DNA from: Pararge aegeria
Lineage: Eukaryota; Arthropoda; Insecta; Lepidoptera; Nymphalidae
Length of the DNA: 64,000 nt
Direction: 5' to 3'
Assembly: GCF_905163445.1 (NCBI RefSeq)
Contig: NC_053201.1
Coordinates: 506,001 to 570,000, forward strand
The notes beneath the pieces are model-generated. The model saw only the letters and a program-made list of their open reading frames with translations. It did no database searches and was not told where the DNA came from. Positions 44,827 to 55,599 of this stretch are shown here, piece after piece (within the stretch, counting starts at the first letter, position 1; each line of letters opens with the position of its first letter). The position numbers and the translations under genes were made by a program.

Positions 44827-45031
44827 CAGTGGCGTGCATAGAGGGTATGCACAGGGTATGCAGATGATATAGAATGAAGAAAATCACCAGTACGAGTTAT
44901 AAAAAACTTAAGGATAGGCATTGTAAGAGTTCTATAAAACGCCACCCATAAGTATTTGTAACTCGTACTGGATATTTTCATCATTTTGTATCATCTGCAT
45001 ACCCTGTGCATACCCTCTATGCACGCCACTG
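44827..45031. mobile_element. hAT-type MITE, complete, with 8-bp target duplication
   Basis: It is 205 bp long, with long terminal inverted repeats beginning CAGTGGCGTGCATAGAGGGT and ending in the mirror (...CACGCCACTG). Almost the whole element folds back. ATGCTGCA at 44819-44826 and 45032-45039 is an exact 8-bp duplication, the hAT superfamily signature. It has no coding capacity. Confidence 0.92.
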
Positions 45032-46589
45032 ATGCTGCATATAATGGTCCTATAAAAATTTTATAGAAAATAATTCTCTGCTTTTTAAAAAATTCAAATC
45101 GACACATAAAAATATTAGTTGATTTTTCGGTTCTTGATTCTTCCTTATTATTTTTAGCTTTAAACTATCGCATTATTATGAATTCGACTTTAAATGTTTT
45201 TAAATCCTTTTCTAATCAAAATACTAATAGTTATTCAATTCTATAGAACAAAGGATTGAATGGAACGTCTTTAAACAAACTGAATGAACAATTGCATCCG
45301 TAATATGTGGTTATCGGTGGAAAGCTTAAATTTACATGACTTATTATGTAATGTACCTAACATTAAAACTTTTTGTCAAAACGAAGGTAAACATAAATAG
45401 ACAACATTTTGACTATTGTAAAGAGTGTTTGAATTGTGTGCTCTGTTTTCTATCACACGCATATACCGAAAAATAAAAAAAATATGTCTTCTGTGCGCTT
45501 AAATTATAAAATTAGCTCCCATCTACGATGTGTACAATTTACACTTATTGAAAGAGTGGATAAACGAAAACTTTAAAAGAAATCAAAATCAAGCTCTCAA
45601 CTGAACTAGTGAACAAAATAAGTGATACATGTCTTAGCCTTAGGATATCTACGTATTTTCCTTTGGCACATCACTAGCCAAAACAATTGAAAGAGAATTC
45701 CCCACCCTCACACCAGATTCTCACCCCTTCCTTTTCTTACCTTTGAGAAAAATTGCCCATCTCTTTTTAACATGAAACAGTAAAACTCTGCTTTACATTT
45801 AAAAGTACACGCCACATCGCGTCTTAGGCTGAGTGCAAAACAGCGACTTGTCCCTCGACAAAACAGTCGCAGTAGGTCTCAAGGGTGCAAGAATATCTAC
45901 TCCCATGATAGGTGGACATGACAATATATATACAACGTGTAACCGAATTACGAAATAATGTTCAAGGATTCATAAGTAATCTTCATAAGGAATCACGCTG
46001 TAAAATTATAAAATCAAAACAAGCATATTTATTTGTCCATACAAAAGAATTCAAAACATTCTAAATGTTTACTTATGACAAAACCATTGAAGATAAAAGA
46101 ACGACATGCGCCTATATACCTAAGCTCCGCGACGCGTACCTAAGGAAGTGACAGGAGTCACACGATTTTAATTTTGCATGTGCTGCTAGGGGCTGTATAT
46201 GATTTATTTTAGTAAAAACTATGGCAGTGGTTTACTCAAAAACTAGAAGGTTTTCTGTTACACGGATAAGACAGTAGATAATGTACCTCTGTGGCCTGTG
46301 AAGTATTATTCGGTTTTCATTTACACATTGTATAGGAAAATAGCAAATGAGTCAGGGAATCGCTAGTGTCAAGTGGGTTTCAATCTGTTGAACTGAGAAA
46401 CAAATGCCTACGATATAAACATTATTAACATCACGTCACGTAACATTAAGTTTGTCTGTTTATTTGTCCGTGTGTCTGACGTAGGACCAGTAGGTACATA
46501 AATGTGCTTAGCAAATATTTATATAGCGATTTTAGTAAGTTTTGCCGAATATTTGGTGTAAGTATTCACAGTATCTATATCTATACTTA
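45032..46589. other. No recognised gene
   Basis: AT-rich, no repeat family recognised. A C-rich patch lies at 45700-45760. Confidence 0.35.
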
Positions 46590-46745
46590 TTATTATATAG
46601 AGGAAAGATGTATATTTTGTTTGTTTGTTTGTACCCAAGAGGCTAAGAAAGTACGAGACTGATTTTAACCACTTTGTCGCCAAAAGAAAGCTAAACTGTC
46701 ACGAAGTAACAGAGGCTATAATTTATTTTCAAAAAAATTTAGATA
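46590..46745 (+). mobile_element. Helitron-like or similar non-autonomous element, 5' fragment
   Basis: TATTATATAGAGGAAAGATG followed by TTTGTTTGTTTGTTTG and GACTGATTTTAACCAC is a layout common at the start of lepidopteran helitron-type repeats. No 3' hairpin end was located. Confidence 0.4.
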
Positions 46746-46794
46746 ACGAATTAAAAAAAAAAGATGCTTAAGAAAATTGCAATAATAGCCTCTC

Positions 46795-46930
46795 CTAACG
46801 CAAATTTACCCATTATTAACACGCTATGTAGACGGGTTGGTGATCGCAGTAGATGGTAGTAGAAGTACGGAGAAAGCTGCTGGCCGTTCTCGGCTATATT
46901 CTCTCAGTCGCCTCGTATGACACCTGTGGG
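46795..46930 (+). repeat. Dispersed repeat family Q
   Basis: TAACACGCTATGTAGACGGG, TTGGTGATCGCAGTAGATGG, GCTGCTGGCCGTTCTC and CTCAGTCGCC recur at 49985-50120, and in reverse at 51210-51300. Confidence 0.6.
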
Positions 46931-47441
46931 TAGAGAAGGGGTAGACGTAATAACCGTATTCTGATCTGCCGTCAACACACAGCATATTGCAATGTAGTAA
47001 ATAGTAATACTTAGAAATCCCTTAAAATGACTATTTTCTATTCTCTGTGATTGATCTGCCTTATCTTGTAGCGTAAGAAACGAACGACAAAAAGTTCGGC
47101 AACGAAAAATCGCTAATGTATCCAAACGCGTTCTGTGAAACTTGAAAATCGTCAAAGTTGCATTGGAATATTAGCCCAATTTTCATGATGTTAAAGTAAG
47201 TTTTGCATTGTTTGAGAGACGCGTACAGTGCCGGTTGCTATGACAACGGGGGGCAGCGTCGCGATTTTTGCTCGACGCCTCCTTCGATTGCTTCAAAGGT
47301 CTTTCTGATCACTTGCAGTGGAAAGTAGCTGTGTTATATACTTTTAGGGTTGGCACATTGATGTTTTTATCAAGTGTTTTGCTAATTCTGTATCCCGTGC
47401 CTCGGAGAGCATGTTAAGCCGTCGGTCCCGGTAATCGTTTT

Positions 47442-47712
47442 GACAGCCGGTTGGCGAAGTGGGCAGTGGCCCTGCTTTCCGTGTCCAAGGCTGTGGGTTC
47501 GATTCCCACAACTGGAAAAATGTTTGTGTGATGAACATGAATGTCTTTCAGAGTCTGGGTGTTTATCTGTATATTATAAGTATTTATGTGTATTATATTC
47601 ATAAATTATTCATCAGCTATCTTAGTACCCATAACACAAGCAACGCTTCCTTTGGGGCTAGAAAGCGATGTGTGTGTTGTCGTAGTATTCTTATTTATTT
47701 ATTTATTTATTA
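47442..47712 (+). mobile_element. SINE family A, full length
   Basis: A-box TTGGCGAAGTGGGCAG, B-box GTGGGTTCGATTCCCAC, body GATGAACATGAATGTCTTTC, TCTGGGTGTTTATCTG, CATCAGCTATCTTAGTACCC, TTGGGGCTAGAAAGCGATG and a (TTTA)n tail. Confidence 0.9.
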
Positions 47713-47734
47713 CTAACTTGTGGCAATAGTCGTT

Positions 47735-47850
47735 AAAGACCACCAACCCGCATTGAAGCAGCGTGATGGGTCTATGCTCTAAAACTGTCTCTCCCTTGAG
47801 TGTCGATGCCTGTGCCCAGCAGTGGGACGTTATAACTTCTGACGTGATGA
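47735..47850 (+). repeat. Dispersed repeat family P
   Basis: GTTAAAGACCACCAACCCGC, GCAGCGTGATGGGTC, GCCTGTGCCCAGCAGTGGG. It occurs in both orientations elsewhere (53050, 56550, 63550). Confidence 0.7.
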
Positions 47851-48145
47851 ATTCTGTATCATAAGTATGTTCCTACGATCATACTTTGTATGTGAGGTAT
47901 TTTGTAATATGTGTAGTCTGTGTACCTAGTGCATGGCTGTAAAAAAAGCATATTCAATTGGTGTATATATTCATTATTTGTAGTAATTATTAATTATATT
48001 AACACTGAAAGTGAGGCCACGGTAATATGCTACCGTCATAAAGTTTCCTTGACAAATGAGGTCAAACCAACGGCTAGTCTGAAAAGGTATGGTATATAAT
48101 GTGAAGGAGTATCTTATTTTAAATAAGAATCCACATCATATAATC

Positions 48146-48290
48146 GTCATCATCATCAATACATTACGGACCAGTACAGTGCAGGTTTTTCCTCCCAAAA
48201 TGGGAAGTGTTTAGGACATAGTCCACGACCTAGCCAAGTGAAAGTTGGTAGACTTCACACGCCTTTGAGAACACCATGGCGAACTTAGAT
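48146..48290 (-). mobile_element. SINE family B fragment
   Basis: CATCATCATCAATACATTACGG tail, CCTCCCAAAATGGGAAGTG, ACGACCTAGCCAAGTG, CACACGCCTTTGAGAACACC. It stops abruptly after GGCGAACTTA. Confidence 0.65.
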
Positions 48291-48336
48291 ATTGGATAGA
48301 AGGAGGCGTTACTTTGCGGAAATCCAGAATATTTTA

Positions 48337-48545
48337 TGAAAATTAAGCTTAATTTACTCAGCGAACACCACGAGAATCTGTATGGTTTAATTTATAATTT
48401 CTTCAATCCGTATACTCCACACGAAACAGATCCTCGGCAATATACCCTTTACGCACGTTTCGCTCCTCCGGAGCCTCCTCAGGAGATATCGACTTTACAA
48501 TGAATAATTGTTAAGACAAGCATAAGCTTGATTTTCATGAACTCT
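48337..48545 (+). repeat. Dispersed repeat family M with inverted ends
   Basis: TTATGAAAATTAAGCTTAAT starts it and AAGCATAAGCTTGATTTTCATG ends it (in part mirrored). The middle has CTTCAATCCGTATACTCC, GATCCTCGGCAATATACCC and CACGTTTCGCTCC. It could be a MITE; no target duplication was identified. Confidence 0.65.
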
Positions 48546-48764
48546 CTTAGTTTTCGTTCACCGTTGAAGCAAGTGATATTTAATAACTATTAAAAAACGA
48601 TAATAATATTTTCTAGTATAGAAAAATAAAATAATATTTATTATTTGTCATTGGCAGCCCTGGAGCAGCGCAGCTTCGATAAACGGCGCTCGTGAGAACA
48701 AATGGCAATGTTCGGTGGGACAGTTGGCGAGATAGCGCCGCCGTCACACCAACAAACACACCGA

Positions 48765-48849
48765 CTGCAGGTAGTGGAGGAGGGTACTCCTCCACTACCT
48801 GCAGCTCACTAGCGATGTACTATAAACCTCCAAGTGAAGTTTATAGTAC
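48765..48849. repeat. Two adjacent perfect hairpins
   Basis: Hairpin 1: CTGCAGGTAGTGGAGGAG (48765-48782) with its exact mirror 48787-48804, 4-base loop. Hairpin 2: GTACTATAAAC (48817-48827) with mirror 48839-48849. They are separated by 12 bases. Confidence 0.88.
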
Positions 48850-49129
48850 CTGCATCTGTTTTCAGCATTATGTCGAGTGGTTGAGTTCCTATAGCTGGCT
48901 TTTTAACGAGATGGGATGGAAGACAATTTGCACGTCGAGCTAAAAACAGTCTCTATTTCTTTCATTACATGTAAAGCAGACGGTTTTTATTCGTTGGGGA
49001 AATCGATTTGGATACCCACGCACTTGTAGTTACAGTAGTTATATCAGACTACGATAGACTGAAACCCCAATTTGTTCCTGCTCCAATTATCATGGACCCA
49101 TCTTCTCAAAAATTACTAAAGAATAAAAA

Positions 49130-49384
49130 ATAAATATATATATTACGACAATACACACATCGCCATCTAACCCCAAAGTTAGCGTAGCTTTTGTTACGAA
49201 TACTATGATGACTGATGAATATTTGTACGAATAATATATCTACTCCAATATTTATATTATACAGATATATCAGGACAGACACTCTAAAATATTCATGTTC
49301 TTCACACAAACATTTTCCAGTTATGGGAATCGAACCCACAGCCTTGCACTCAGAAAGTAGGATCGCTGCAAACTGTCGACCGAC
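49130..49384 (-). mobile_element. SINE family A, diverged
   Basis: Minus strand: GTCGACAGTTTGCAGCGATCC, B-box GTGGGTTCGATTCCCATAAC, GAACATGAATATTTTAG, TTGGGGTTAGATGGCGATG and an AT-rich tail. Confidence 0.85.
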
Positions 49385-49984
49385 CAAATTCACACCAACC
49401 TCCAATTGGTTCTTTTGTCTTTTTTTAAGGAACTTCAATGGGTTACCTACATTTTAGCTCTATCGTTTATTAAACCTCTCTGTGTCATTAAATCTGTATA
49501 ACATATCAATTAATTTATGTGTACACTTTCACTTGTCATATTTTTTTTTATTCATATTGATACTGCAGTCTAAAATGGAATGGACAATCAAGACTGTAGA
49601 AGTCTGAAATCCCTCGACATATATACTGCGCTCAAAGGCAATCCTCATAAAATTAATATTTTGTTTATACATTTCGAACAGTTGCAATTAATTTAAAATC
49701 GATGTTAACATTTTTTATTTCAAATCGAAATCGTTTTTACCATAAATACTTTATAGCTTCAAACGGATCAAATTACATTTATGAGGTAGGTCAAGACATT
49801 CAATGTAATATTTTTGATGTTGATCGTTAAAGAGATGAGACAATCAACTCGGGGGATACATTCAAATAAGGAGACATTAAATTATAAAATGAAGAAAGAA
49901 TGTGTTCTAATCGTTATGGTGTCAAAGTATAATCCCATAGAACAAAACGCGTCGAAAAAAATAGCTTTTCTAAATGCCTCCAAA
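49385..49984. other. No recognised gene
   Basis: AT-rich. Nothing recognised. Confidence 0.35.
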
Positions 49985-50120
49985 TGGGAGCACTTAACCA
50001 TAATTAGTTACCACGCTGGGTAGATGGGTTAATTATAGCAGTATATAGTAGTAGTAGCATAGAGGACACTGCTGCCCGTTCCTCTGTATATTCCCATAGT
50101 CACCAAATACGGTATCCGCG
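49985..50120 (+). repeat. Dispersed repeat family Q
   Basis: TTAGTTACCACGCTGGGTAG, AATTATAGCAGTATATAGTAG, ACACTGCTGCCCGTTCCTC matches 46795-46930. Confidence 0.6.
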
Positions 50121-50299
50121 AAAAGAGTACAGCTGGGGACCACTGTACTCTAATCACAAAGAATTACATAACTTTTGTGTACTTGTCAATTTAGAGGTGT
50201 TCTGTCATTTCTGTATTTACAAGTAACTAGCTCTCGCGTTAAAAAGCAATATCAGTCAAGTTACTATCGCTAGGTGGATTAATTTAGTTATTAAAAGGG

Positions 50300-50451
50300 A
50301 TGTTTGATGGAGACAACAAAAAAAACCTGGCTAAGTTTGTTGTGGTCTCTTCTTAGACCAGGGCGCGTTTGGAGCCCTCCTAGCTAGCTCCTAATATATC
50401 TTCCTCCTAGCTAGTTTTAAGTTAAAGAATGCAGTTATCATTGTCACCTTC
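50300..50451 (+). mobile_element. Jockey-like LINE 3' UTR, left part (interrupted)
   Basis: GGCTAAGTTTGTTGTGGTC, TTCTTAGACCAGGGCGCG, GCCCTCCTAGCTAG and GTTATCATTGTCACC match the UTR of the 4926-6005 copy. It is interrupted by a SINE A and a MITE and resumes at 50938. The segment CTCCTAGCTAG is locally repeated (50378-50414). Confidence 0.75.
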
Positions 50452-50723
50452 GACAGCCGAGTGGCGCAGTGGGCAGCGACCCTGCTTTCTGAGTCCAAGG
50501 CCGTGGGTTCGATTCCCACAACTGGAAAATGCTTGTGTGATGAACATGAATGTTTTTCAGTGTCTGGGTGTTTATCTGTATATTATAAGTATTTATGTGT
50601 ATTATGTTCATAAAAAAATATTCATCAGCTATCTCAGTACCCATAACACAAGCTACGCTTACTTTGGGGCTAGATGGCGATGTGTGTATTGTCGTAGTAT
50701 ATTTATTTATTTATTTATTTATT
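50452..50723 (+). mobile_element. SINE family A, full length, inserted in a LINE tail
   Basis: GACAGCCGAGTGGCGCAGTG head, B-box GTGGGTTCGATTCCCAC, complete body to the (TTTA)n tail. ACCTTC at 50446-50451 and again at 50724-50729 is a plausible target duplication. Confidence 0.92.
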
Positions 50724-50731
50724 ACCTTCCC

Positions 50732-50937
50732 CAGTGGCGTGCATAGAGTGTATGCACAGTGTATGCAGATTACATAAAATGATAAAACTCTTCAGTACGA
50801 GTTATATAAAACTTAAGGGTAGGCATTGTAAGAGTTATGAAAAGCCTACCCTTAAGTTTTTACAACTCGTACTGGATAAGTATAACTCATTTTATATCAT
50901 CTGCATACCCTGTGCATACCCTCTATGCACGCCACTG
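50732..50937. mobile_element. hAT-type MITE, complete
   Basis: 206 bp, CAGTGGCGTGCATAGAGTGT at the left, mirrored CTATGCACGCCACTG at the right, with the internal hairpin (ACGAGTTATATAAAACTTAAGG and its mirror). No clean 8-bp target duplication is visible. It sits 8 bases from the SINE A tail. Confidence 0.9.
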
Positions 50938-51035
50938 CCTAACCTTGAACCCTTGTTAAATGTATTAACACTTCATAACTGCCTGTGATAAGGTCGACAC
51001 GAATAAAACGTCTTTGAATTTGAATTTGGATAAGT
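50938..51035 (+). mobile_element. Jockey-like LINE 3' end, right part
   Basis: ACACTTCATAACTGCCTGTG, GGTCGACACGAATAAAACG and TTTGAATTTGAATTTGG resemble the end of the 25617-26210 copy and continue the UTR interrupted at 50451. Confidence 0.75.
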
Positions 51036-51209
51036 GCAACTTATGATAATATCGGACAAGGGATAAAATTAACTTGTCCACTTGCCAAAGCATGGCAACA
51101 GAACATTAACTCCCGTTTAATATTACTCGTATATTTTTAATTACCCGTGCGCCCAAGTTCGGAGAGTGGAAAAAGATTTCTTCGCATGCGTCGTACAAGG
51201 TGACTAACG

Positions 51210-51300
51210 GACTATAACGGAGAGCTGGCAGCAGCATGCCCTGTGCTACTACTACCATCTACTGCGATCACCAAACCCAAACCCAATTGCCCAGCGTGGT
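51210..51300 (-). repeat. Dispersed repeat family Q, reverse
   Basis: ACGGAGAGCTGGCAGCAGC, TACTACCATCTACTGCGATCACC is the reverse complement of the 46835-46890 block. Confidence 0.55.
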
Positions 51301-51396
51301 GACCTTTCCAGAGAGGAGAGGCCTTTAGTCCAGATGTGGCTCTTGATGATGAATTCAGAGTTTGCCGCGGATTAAACCACAGGGAAGTCTATAACA

Positions 51397-51480
51397 GTGG
51401 CGTGCCCTTCATACATGCACAAAAGCGCTGCCTACCCTAACGTTTTCATATAACTGGCAATGGAGGAGGGTTTTGCAATT
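51397..51480. mobile_element. Possible hAT-like MITE fragment, second type
   Basis: CAGTGGCGTGCCCTTCATAC, ATGCACAAAAGCGCTGCC. Related to 43055-43090. The right end was not identified. Confidence 0.4.
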
Positions 51481-51484
51481 TAAT

Positions 51485-51815
51485 GTCATCCAAAATTCAA
51501 AATTAATTCATTTCAAGTAGGCCTAATATAAGTTCTTTTGAAACATCAAGTCTGTCTGTGTGTAGTGACTCTACCAACGGTCGGAAGGCAGATTCTAGCG
51601 AGAAGAAGCCGGCAAGAAACTCAGCAGTTGCTCATTTCCAATATCAACAATTTACATTTTACATTTTAAGATTCCCTTTTCTATCTTGTCAGAGATGAAA
51701 GCGGAACCGGATGCTTCCAAGCAACCTTGAAATTAAGAACTTCATCAATTGTATAGTAACCTCGCTGTAATAAATGTGTTTTAACACATTCTTTAAACTT
51801 ATGCATGTTATAAAT
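51485..51815 (-). mobile_element. Jockey-like LINE family K, 3' part
   Basis: AAAATTAATTCATTTCAAG start; minus strand has GGAAATGAGCAACTGCTGAG, CTTGCCGGCTTCTTCTCGC and a further region (CATCTCTGACAAGATAG, GGTTGCTTGGAAGCATCCGG) that matches 57960-58000 of the coding remnant. Confidence 0.8.
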
Positions 51816-53049
51816 TTACATTTTAGTTCTTTATGCTTAGCCTGGTACAAATTCCTGTTCATGCCACTGGTCTATGGTATAAATGAATAATCTCTGAATG
51901 TAAGCGCAAATCTCGAGGGCAGCGGAACCGATTTCGCTAATTCCTTTATTTAGAATATTCCTTGAAGTACGAAGTTGGTTCTTGCGGAGAGAAAAATTTG
52001 AAAAATTGGCTAAAAAAGTTTAAAAACAAAACAAAGTCAATTTGAACTTTAATACCTTACCGTTAAGTTTAAGTGGAGAGGTTCCGGAAAGAAATATAAT
52101 TTAGTTTGGAAATAAAACTGGACCCGGTAGGTGGCGCTGAAATTAGATTCTAGGTTTTTTTAAGATATTAAAACCGATAGTAACCGATTTGATGCAGACG
52201 AAGTTGCGTAGGCCAGCTAGTATCTAATAAACACAGACGTTTGAACAGTACGTCGATCAATCTGATTAGTATTTACGGCCCTTTGTTTCAGGCCGTCACT
52301 TTTACGGCGCGTCTTATTTATAGCGCATTAATAAAACTATTTGATCTCTTGACCGGGGTTATTGGTTTTTTTTTATTATGTTACAAACAAATCTTTGGAC
52401 AGTTAAAAATGTTGCCTTCTTGTTAGGGCAGTTTATAATTAACCGACTTGAAAAGAGCAGTAGGTTATGTAAAGATGATTGTTTTATGTGTTGTTCTATG
52501 TAACGCGAAATGAATAAGGAGTTTTAAATTTTAAATGATGTTGTATGGGTGGCACCCTGGATGGTTTAGATTCACAAATCAGCCCGACAGATGGCGCTGT
52601 AGTCGGTATCTAAGTTATTTATCTATACCTGCTGCAACTAAACGGTTTTATTGAGATACGAGTCTAATTTGAAAAATTATTTCAGTGTTGGATAGCCCAT
52701 CTATCGACACTAAGACTAATAGAAGCATAGCACGACTGATTTCAAAATCTGGGGTTTATTTCGAAAGGTTAAAGTTTCGATAAATTCACGTTTATAAAAT
52801 TGATCCCCTATAAAAGTTCTAAAAAAAGCCTTGGTCAGCATATGTCTATCTTTAAAGGTTGACTTTTACGCGGACGAAGTCGCGAGGGACCTCTTGTAGT
52901 TTATAAGTTCCCACTTATAAGACTGCTGCGAAAGGTTTTCATTTATAATTTACAAATTTTGAATTGTATCTAGTATAGTGTAGAGCAAGTTACTAACATA
53001 CTGACAAACACGTGTTGCCAAGCAATTGAGGTGTTGCCCTACAATGTCG
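51816..53049. other. No recognised gene; helitron-like fragments
   Basis: Positions 52130-52222 end GACGAAGTTGCGTAGGCCAGCTAGTA. Positions 52440-52905 start AACCGACTTGAAAAGAGC and end CGCGGACGAAGTCGCGAGGG. Both are typical of degraded lepidopteran helitron-like ends but lack a confirmed 3' hairpin-CTAG. Positions 52990-53070 resemble the SINE C middle. Confidence 0.35.
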
Positions 53050-53220
53050 CGTAGAAACCATTCAGTGCTCATCATCACCATCCGCAGCCTATTAACTCCC
53101 ACTGCTGGGAACGGGCCTTCTCACTAATTGGAGAGACGGGTTTAGTTCGTAGACCCACCACGCTGCTCCAACGCGGGTCGCTTTAACGACTATTGACATA
53201 AGTTAGGCATAATAAACGTT
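53050..53220 (-). repeat. Dispersed repeat family P, reverse
   Basis: CTCCCACTGCTGGGAACGGGC, CTCACTAATTGGAGAGACGG, CCCACCACGCTGCTCCAACGCGGGTCG, the reverse complement of 47745-47830. Confidence 0.65.
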
Positions 53221-53352
53221 TCCGACGGTACCCTGCTCTCCAAGGCACGGGGGTTGTCACCGGCAATTTCCAAATTCAAAATTCGGGGCTGGTACTGAAA
53301 ATTCTGTAACAGAAAATTACAATACGTAACAATTTTTGGCCCGAATTGGGAT

Positions 53353-53525
53353 ATTATGAAAATTCAGCTTAAGCAGGAGAATCTGTACGGTGTTATTTAT
53401 AATTTCTTCAATCCTTATACTCCACAACAAATAGATCTTCGGCAATGTACCCTCTGCGCACGTTTCGCTGCGAAACCGGAGCATCCTCAGGAGATGTTGA
53501 CTTTACAATGAATAATTATTGGGAG
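53353..53525 (+). repeat. Dispersed repeat family M
   Basis: TTATGAAAATTCAGCTTAAGC, AGGAGAATCTGTACGG, GCAATGTACCCTCTGCGC, GAAACCGGAGCATCCTCAGG. The closest complete match is 37020-37240 in reverse. Confidence 0.7.
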
Positions 53526-53882
53526 TCAAACCCAGGACCGAATTTAAACATGCTAACAACTTGACCAACGAAGCATGGATATGGGCTTTATATAATTTAC
53601 GTTCCCTCACTACTCGCTGCTATCTTAAATTTCACGATTACTTAAACCATATAAGTATAGTGAAATAGTTTTACAACAGTAGGTACCTTCTTATCCGACA
53701 CGAAACATCTTGACAGTTCGCAATCCATAGACTATATACAAATGCTATATTATGTTATTGTGGTACCTAAACATCTTAGTCCTACCTGACAACGAACTTT
53801 CAAAACGAATAGCAAAACAACACTTCATTCTACAATCCTGTGGTTTTGGAGGAATTATCAATTTTTATAAATTTAAAATGCA

Positions 53883-53985
53883 TATAAAAATTATCGGAAT
53901 CGACAGGATATGAACCTGCGACTCTCTGGCAATCGCGGCCTGAGTGCTTCCTTCAATTAAGCTACGCCTCTCCTACCGTCGATGC
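53883..53985 (-). mobile_element. tRNA-like SINE head (family D)
   Basis: Minus strand: GACGGTAGGAGAGGCGTAGC, TTAATTGAAGGAAGCAC, GCAGGTTCATATCCTGTCG (B-box), ending AATTTTTATATGC. A short plus-strand piece of the same head lies at 54096-54123. Confidence 0.55.
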
Positions 53986-54123
53986 CGAAATTAGTATATG
54001 CCTTTCACATGAGTCTTATAGCGACTGTAGCGTCATCTAGTAGGAAACGTTGCAGTTTTCGATCTTCTTTTTCAAAGGTCCATATTACATCATTGACGGT
54101 AGGAGAGCCGTAGCTTAATTGAA
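53954..54123. repeat. 28-bp inverted repeat, one mismatch, about 114-base spacer
   Basis: TCAATTAAGCTACGCCTCTC... (53954-53981) is mirrored at 54096-54123 (...GAGAGCCGTAGCTTAATTGA) except for one C/G difference. It appears to be two opposed SINE D heads. Confidence 0.85.
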
Positions 54124-54125
54124 AC

Positions 54126-54734
54126 ATAAATAATAATAAATATTCTTTTATATGATATGTAAATCGTTTTTTTTTGTAGTAAAATATCCTAGAAGTTAGT
54201 CCCGTCACATATATTGGCTGCGTCTAAATACGCATGTGGTGGAGAGTGGCTAGTTTTATTTTTATTGGTGTTAAATTAAAAAAAAAGACAAATCGATCAT
54301 CAAACCTGTAATATATCTTTAAAATACAAACATTGTTTTAATATAACTGATTTATTGCACTAAAACGTCAATATTACGACAAACGTGGAACCCACAACCC
54401 AATTCTATGAGGTTAAGCACAACAATAAAGAATCTGGTTTTAATTAGCCACAACGGCCGAGTGGGTGCGCGCATAAATCACGCGGACGGACGGACGGACG
54501 GACGCAGTAAATCCGTTCCGACGGGGATCACTCACCGGTAGGTATGCTGAGTAAGTGATGTGGGTTATTCAGTGATTAACTGGAATTTATTTTTAAATTT
54601 TTTGATTTATTTAATTAGAAGAATTCTTTAATCTTATATTCTTGCATGAGCTAGTTAAAAGGAAGTTAGTTTGTGGAAACGGTAGAGAAAAACATTTGAA
54701 CAAAAACAGCCTTTCTATGAACACATATACATTC
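54126..54734. other. No recognised gene; GGAC repeat
   Basis: Positions 54481-54504 hold a (GGAC)n run inside a GC-richer patch (54440-54550) with a TTTTAATTAGCC homeodomain-type site. The rest is AT-rich. Confidence 0.35.
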
Positions 54735-54850
54735 AAGTCTGTTTGTTTGTCCACTACCGATTCGGAAGGCAGATTTTACCGAGAATTAGCCGGCAGATGT
54801 TTTTTTCTAACATCGAAAATTGACAATTTACCTTTATTAATCTCTTGTAA
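54735..54850 (-). mobile_element. LINE family K 3' UTR, left part (interrupted by SINE B)
   Basis: CAAGTCTGTTTGTTTGTCCACTACCG, GGAAGGCAGATTTTACCGAG, AGCCGGCAG. The family continues after the SINE at 55075-55125 (TCTGTAATAAATGGTTTTTAACTC, compare 51760-51790). Confidence 0.65.
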
Positions 54851-54852
54851 TA

Positions 54853-55075
54853 GCGGTGACAGCGTAGGGGGTAGGGCTTTGGCTTCCTTTACATAACTTT
54901 TGGAGTTAAATATTACATGCTTTAACGGTGAAGGCAAACATTGTTAGGAAACCTGCATGCCTGAGAGTTCTCCATGACGTTCTCAAAGGCGTGTTGAGTC
55001 CGCCTATCCGCACTGGGCCAGCGTGGTGTACTACGGCCTTAAACTTTCTCATTCTGAAAGACTGATGATGATTAT
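54853..55075 (+). mobile_element. SINE family B
   Basis: GCGGTGACAGCGTAGGGGGTAGG head, TTTAACGGTGAAGGCAAAC, CCTGCATGCCTGAGAGTTC, CACTGGGCCAGCGTGG, (GATGAT) tail. The B-box region is deleted. Confidence 0.8.
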
Positions 55076-55125
55076 AACCTTTCTGTAATAAATGGTTTTT
55101 AACTCATTGTTAAAAATTGTGCACT

Positions 55126-55599
55126 TAAAATTATATTTGAGTACCTAATTATGAATGAAAATGAAATTAGATAAAATAAATGCAGTTTAATTGTTCTTTA
55201 AAAGAAATTCTAAACCTCTCTCGGGATCAACCTTTCACTTGTCAACGGACCAAATTCAATTTGAAGTACACACGAGCTAAGTATATTAGAGCAAATATAA
55301 ATTCTTATCGTAGAACGAACCTTTTAACCGCAGTGTGTGGCCGAATAGTCAGTAGGACACTAAACACATATTTTTATTCGTTAGGCTTTATTATGTGCTC
55401 ATTTTTATATCTCAATTTATTGGGATCGCAGCGACTCGCGCGAGTGACTCGCCTGCCATGTTTATTGCAATATTTCGCTTACTAACAGATGTCAGCCAAT
55501 TCCGTGTGCTACGATGGGAAGATCATTTATTGATAGCTCTTTTACTGCCTGCAATTAAAGTTATTTTATTTATATAGATCGCGTTATTGTGACGTGCGG
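55126..55599. other. No recognised gene
   Basis: Two overlapping open frames (55180-55577) show no motif I recognise. Confidence 0.3.

Noticed and set aside
50452..50525. tRNA gene suggested by A-box and GTGGGTTCGATTCCCAC B-box
   Set aside because: It continues into a 270-base body with a TTTA tail that recurs eight times in the window, so it is a tRNA-derived SINE head, not a tRNA gene. The same applies to all similar heads here.
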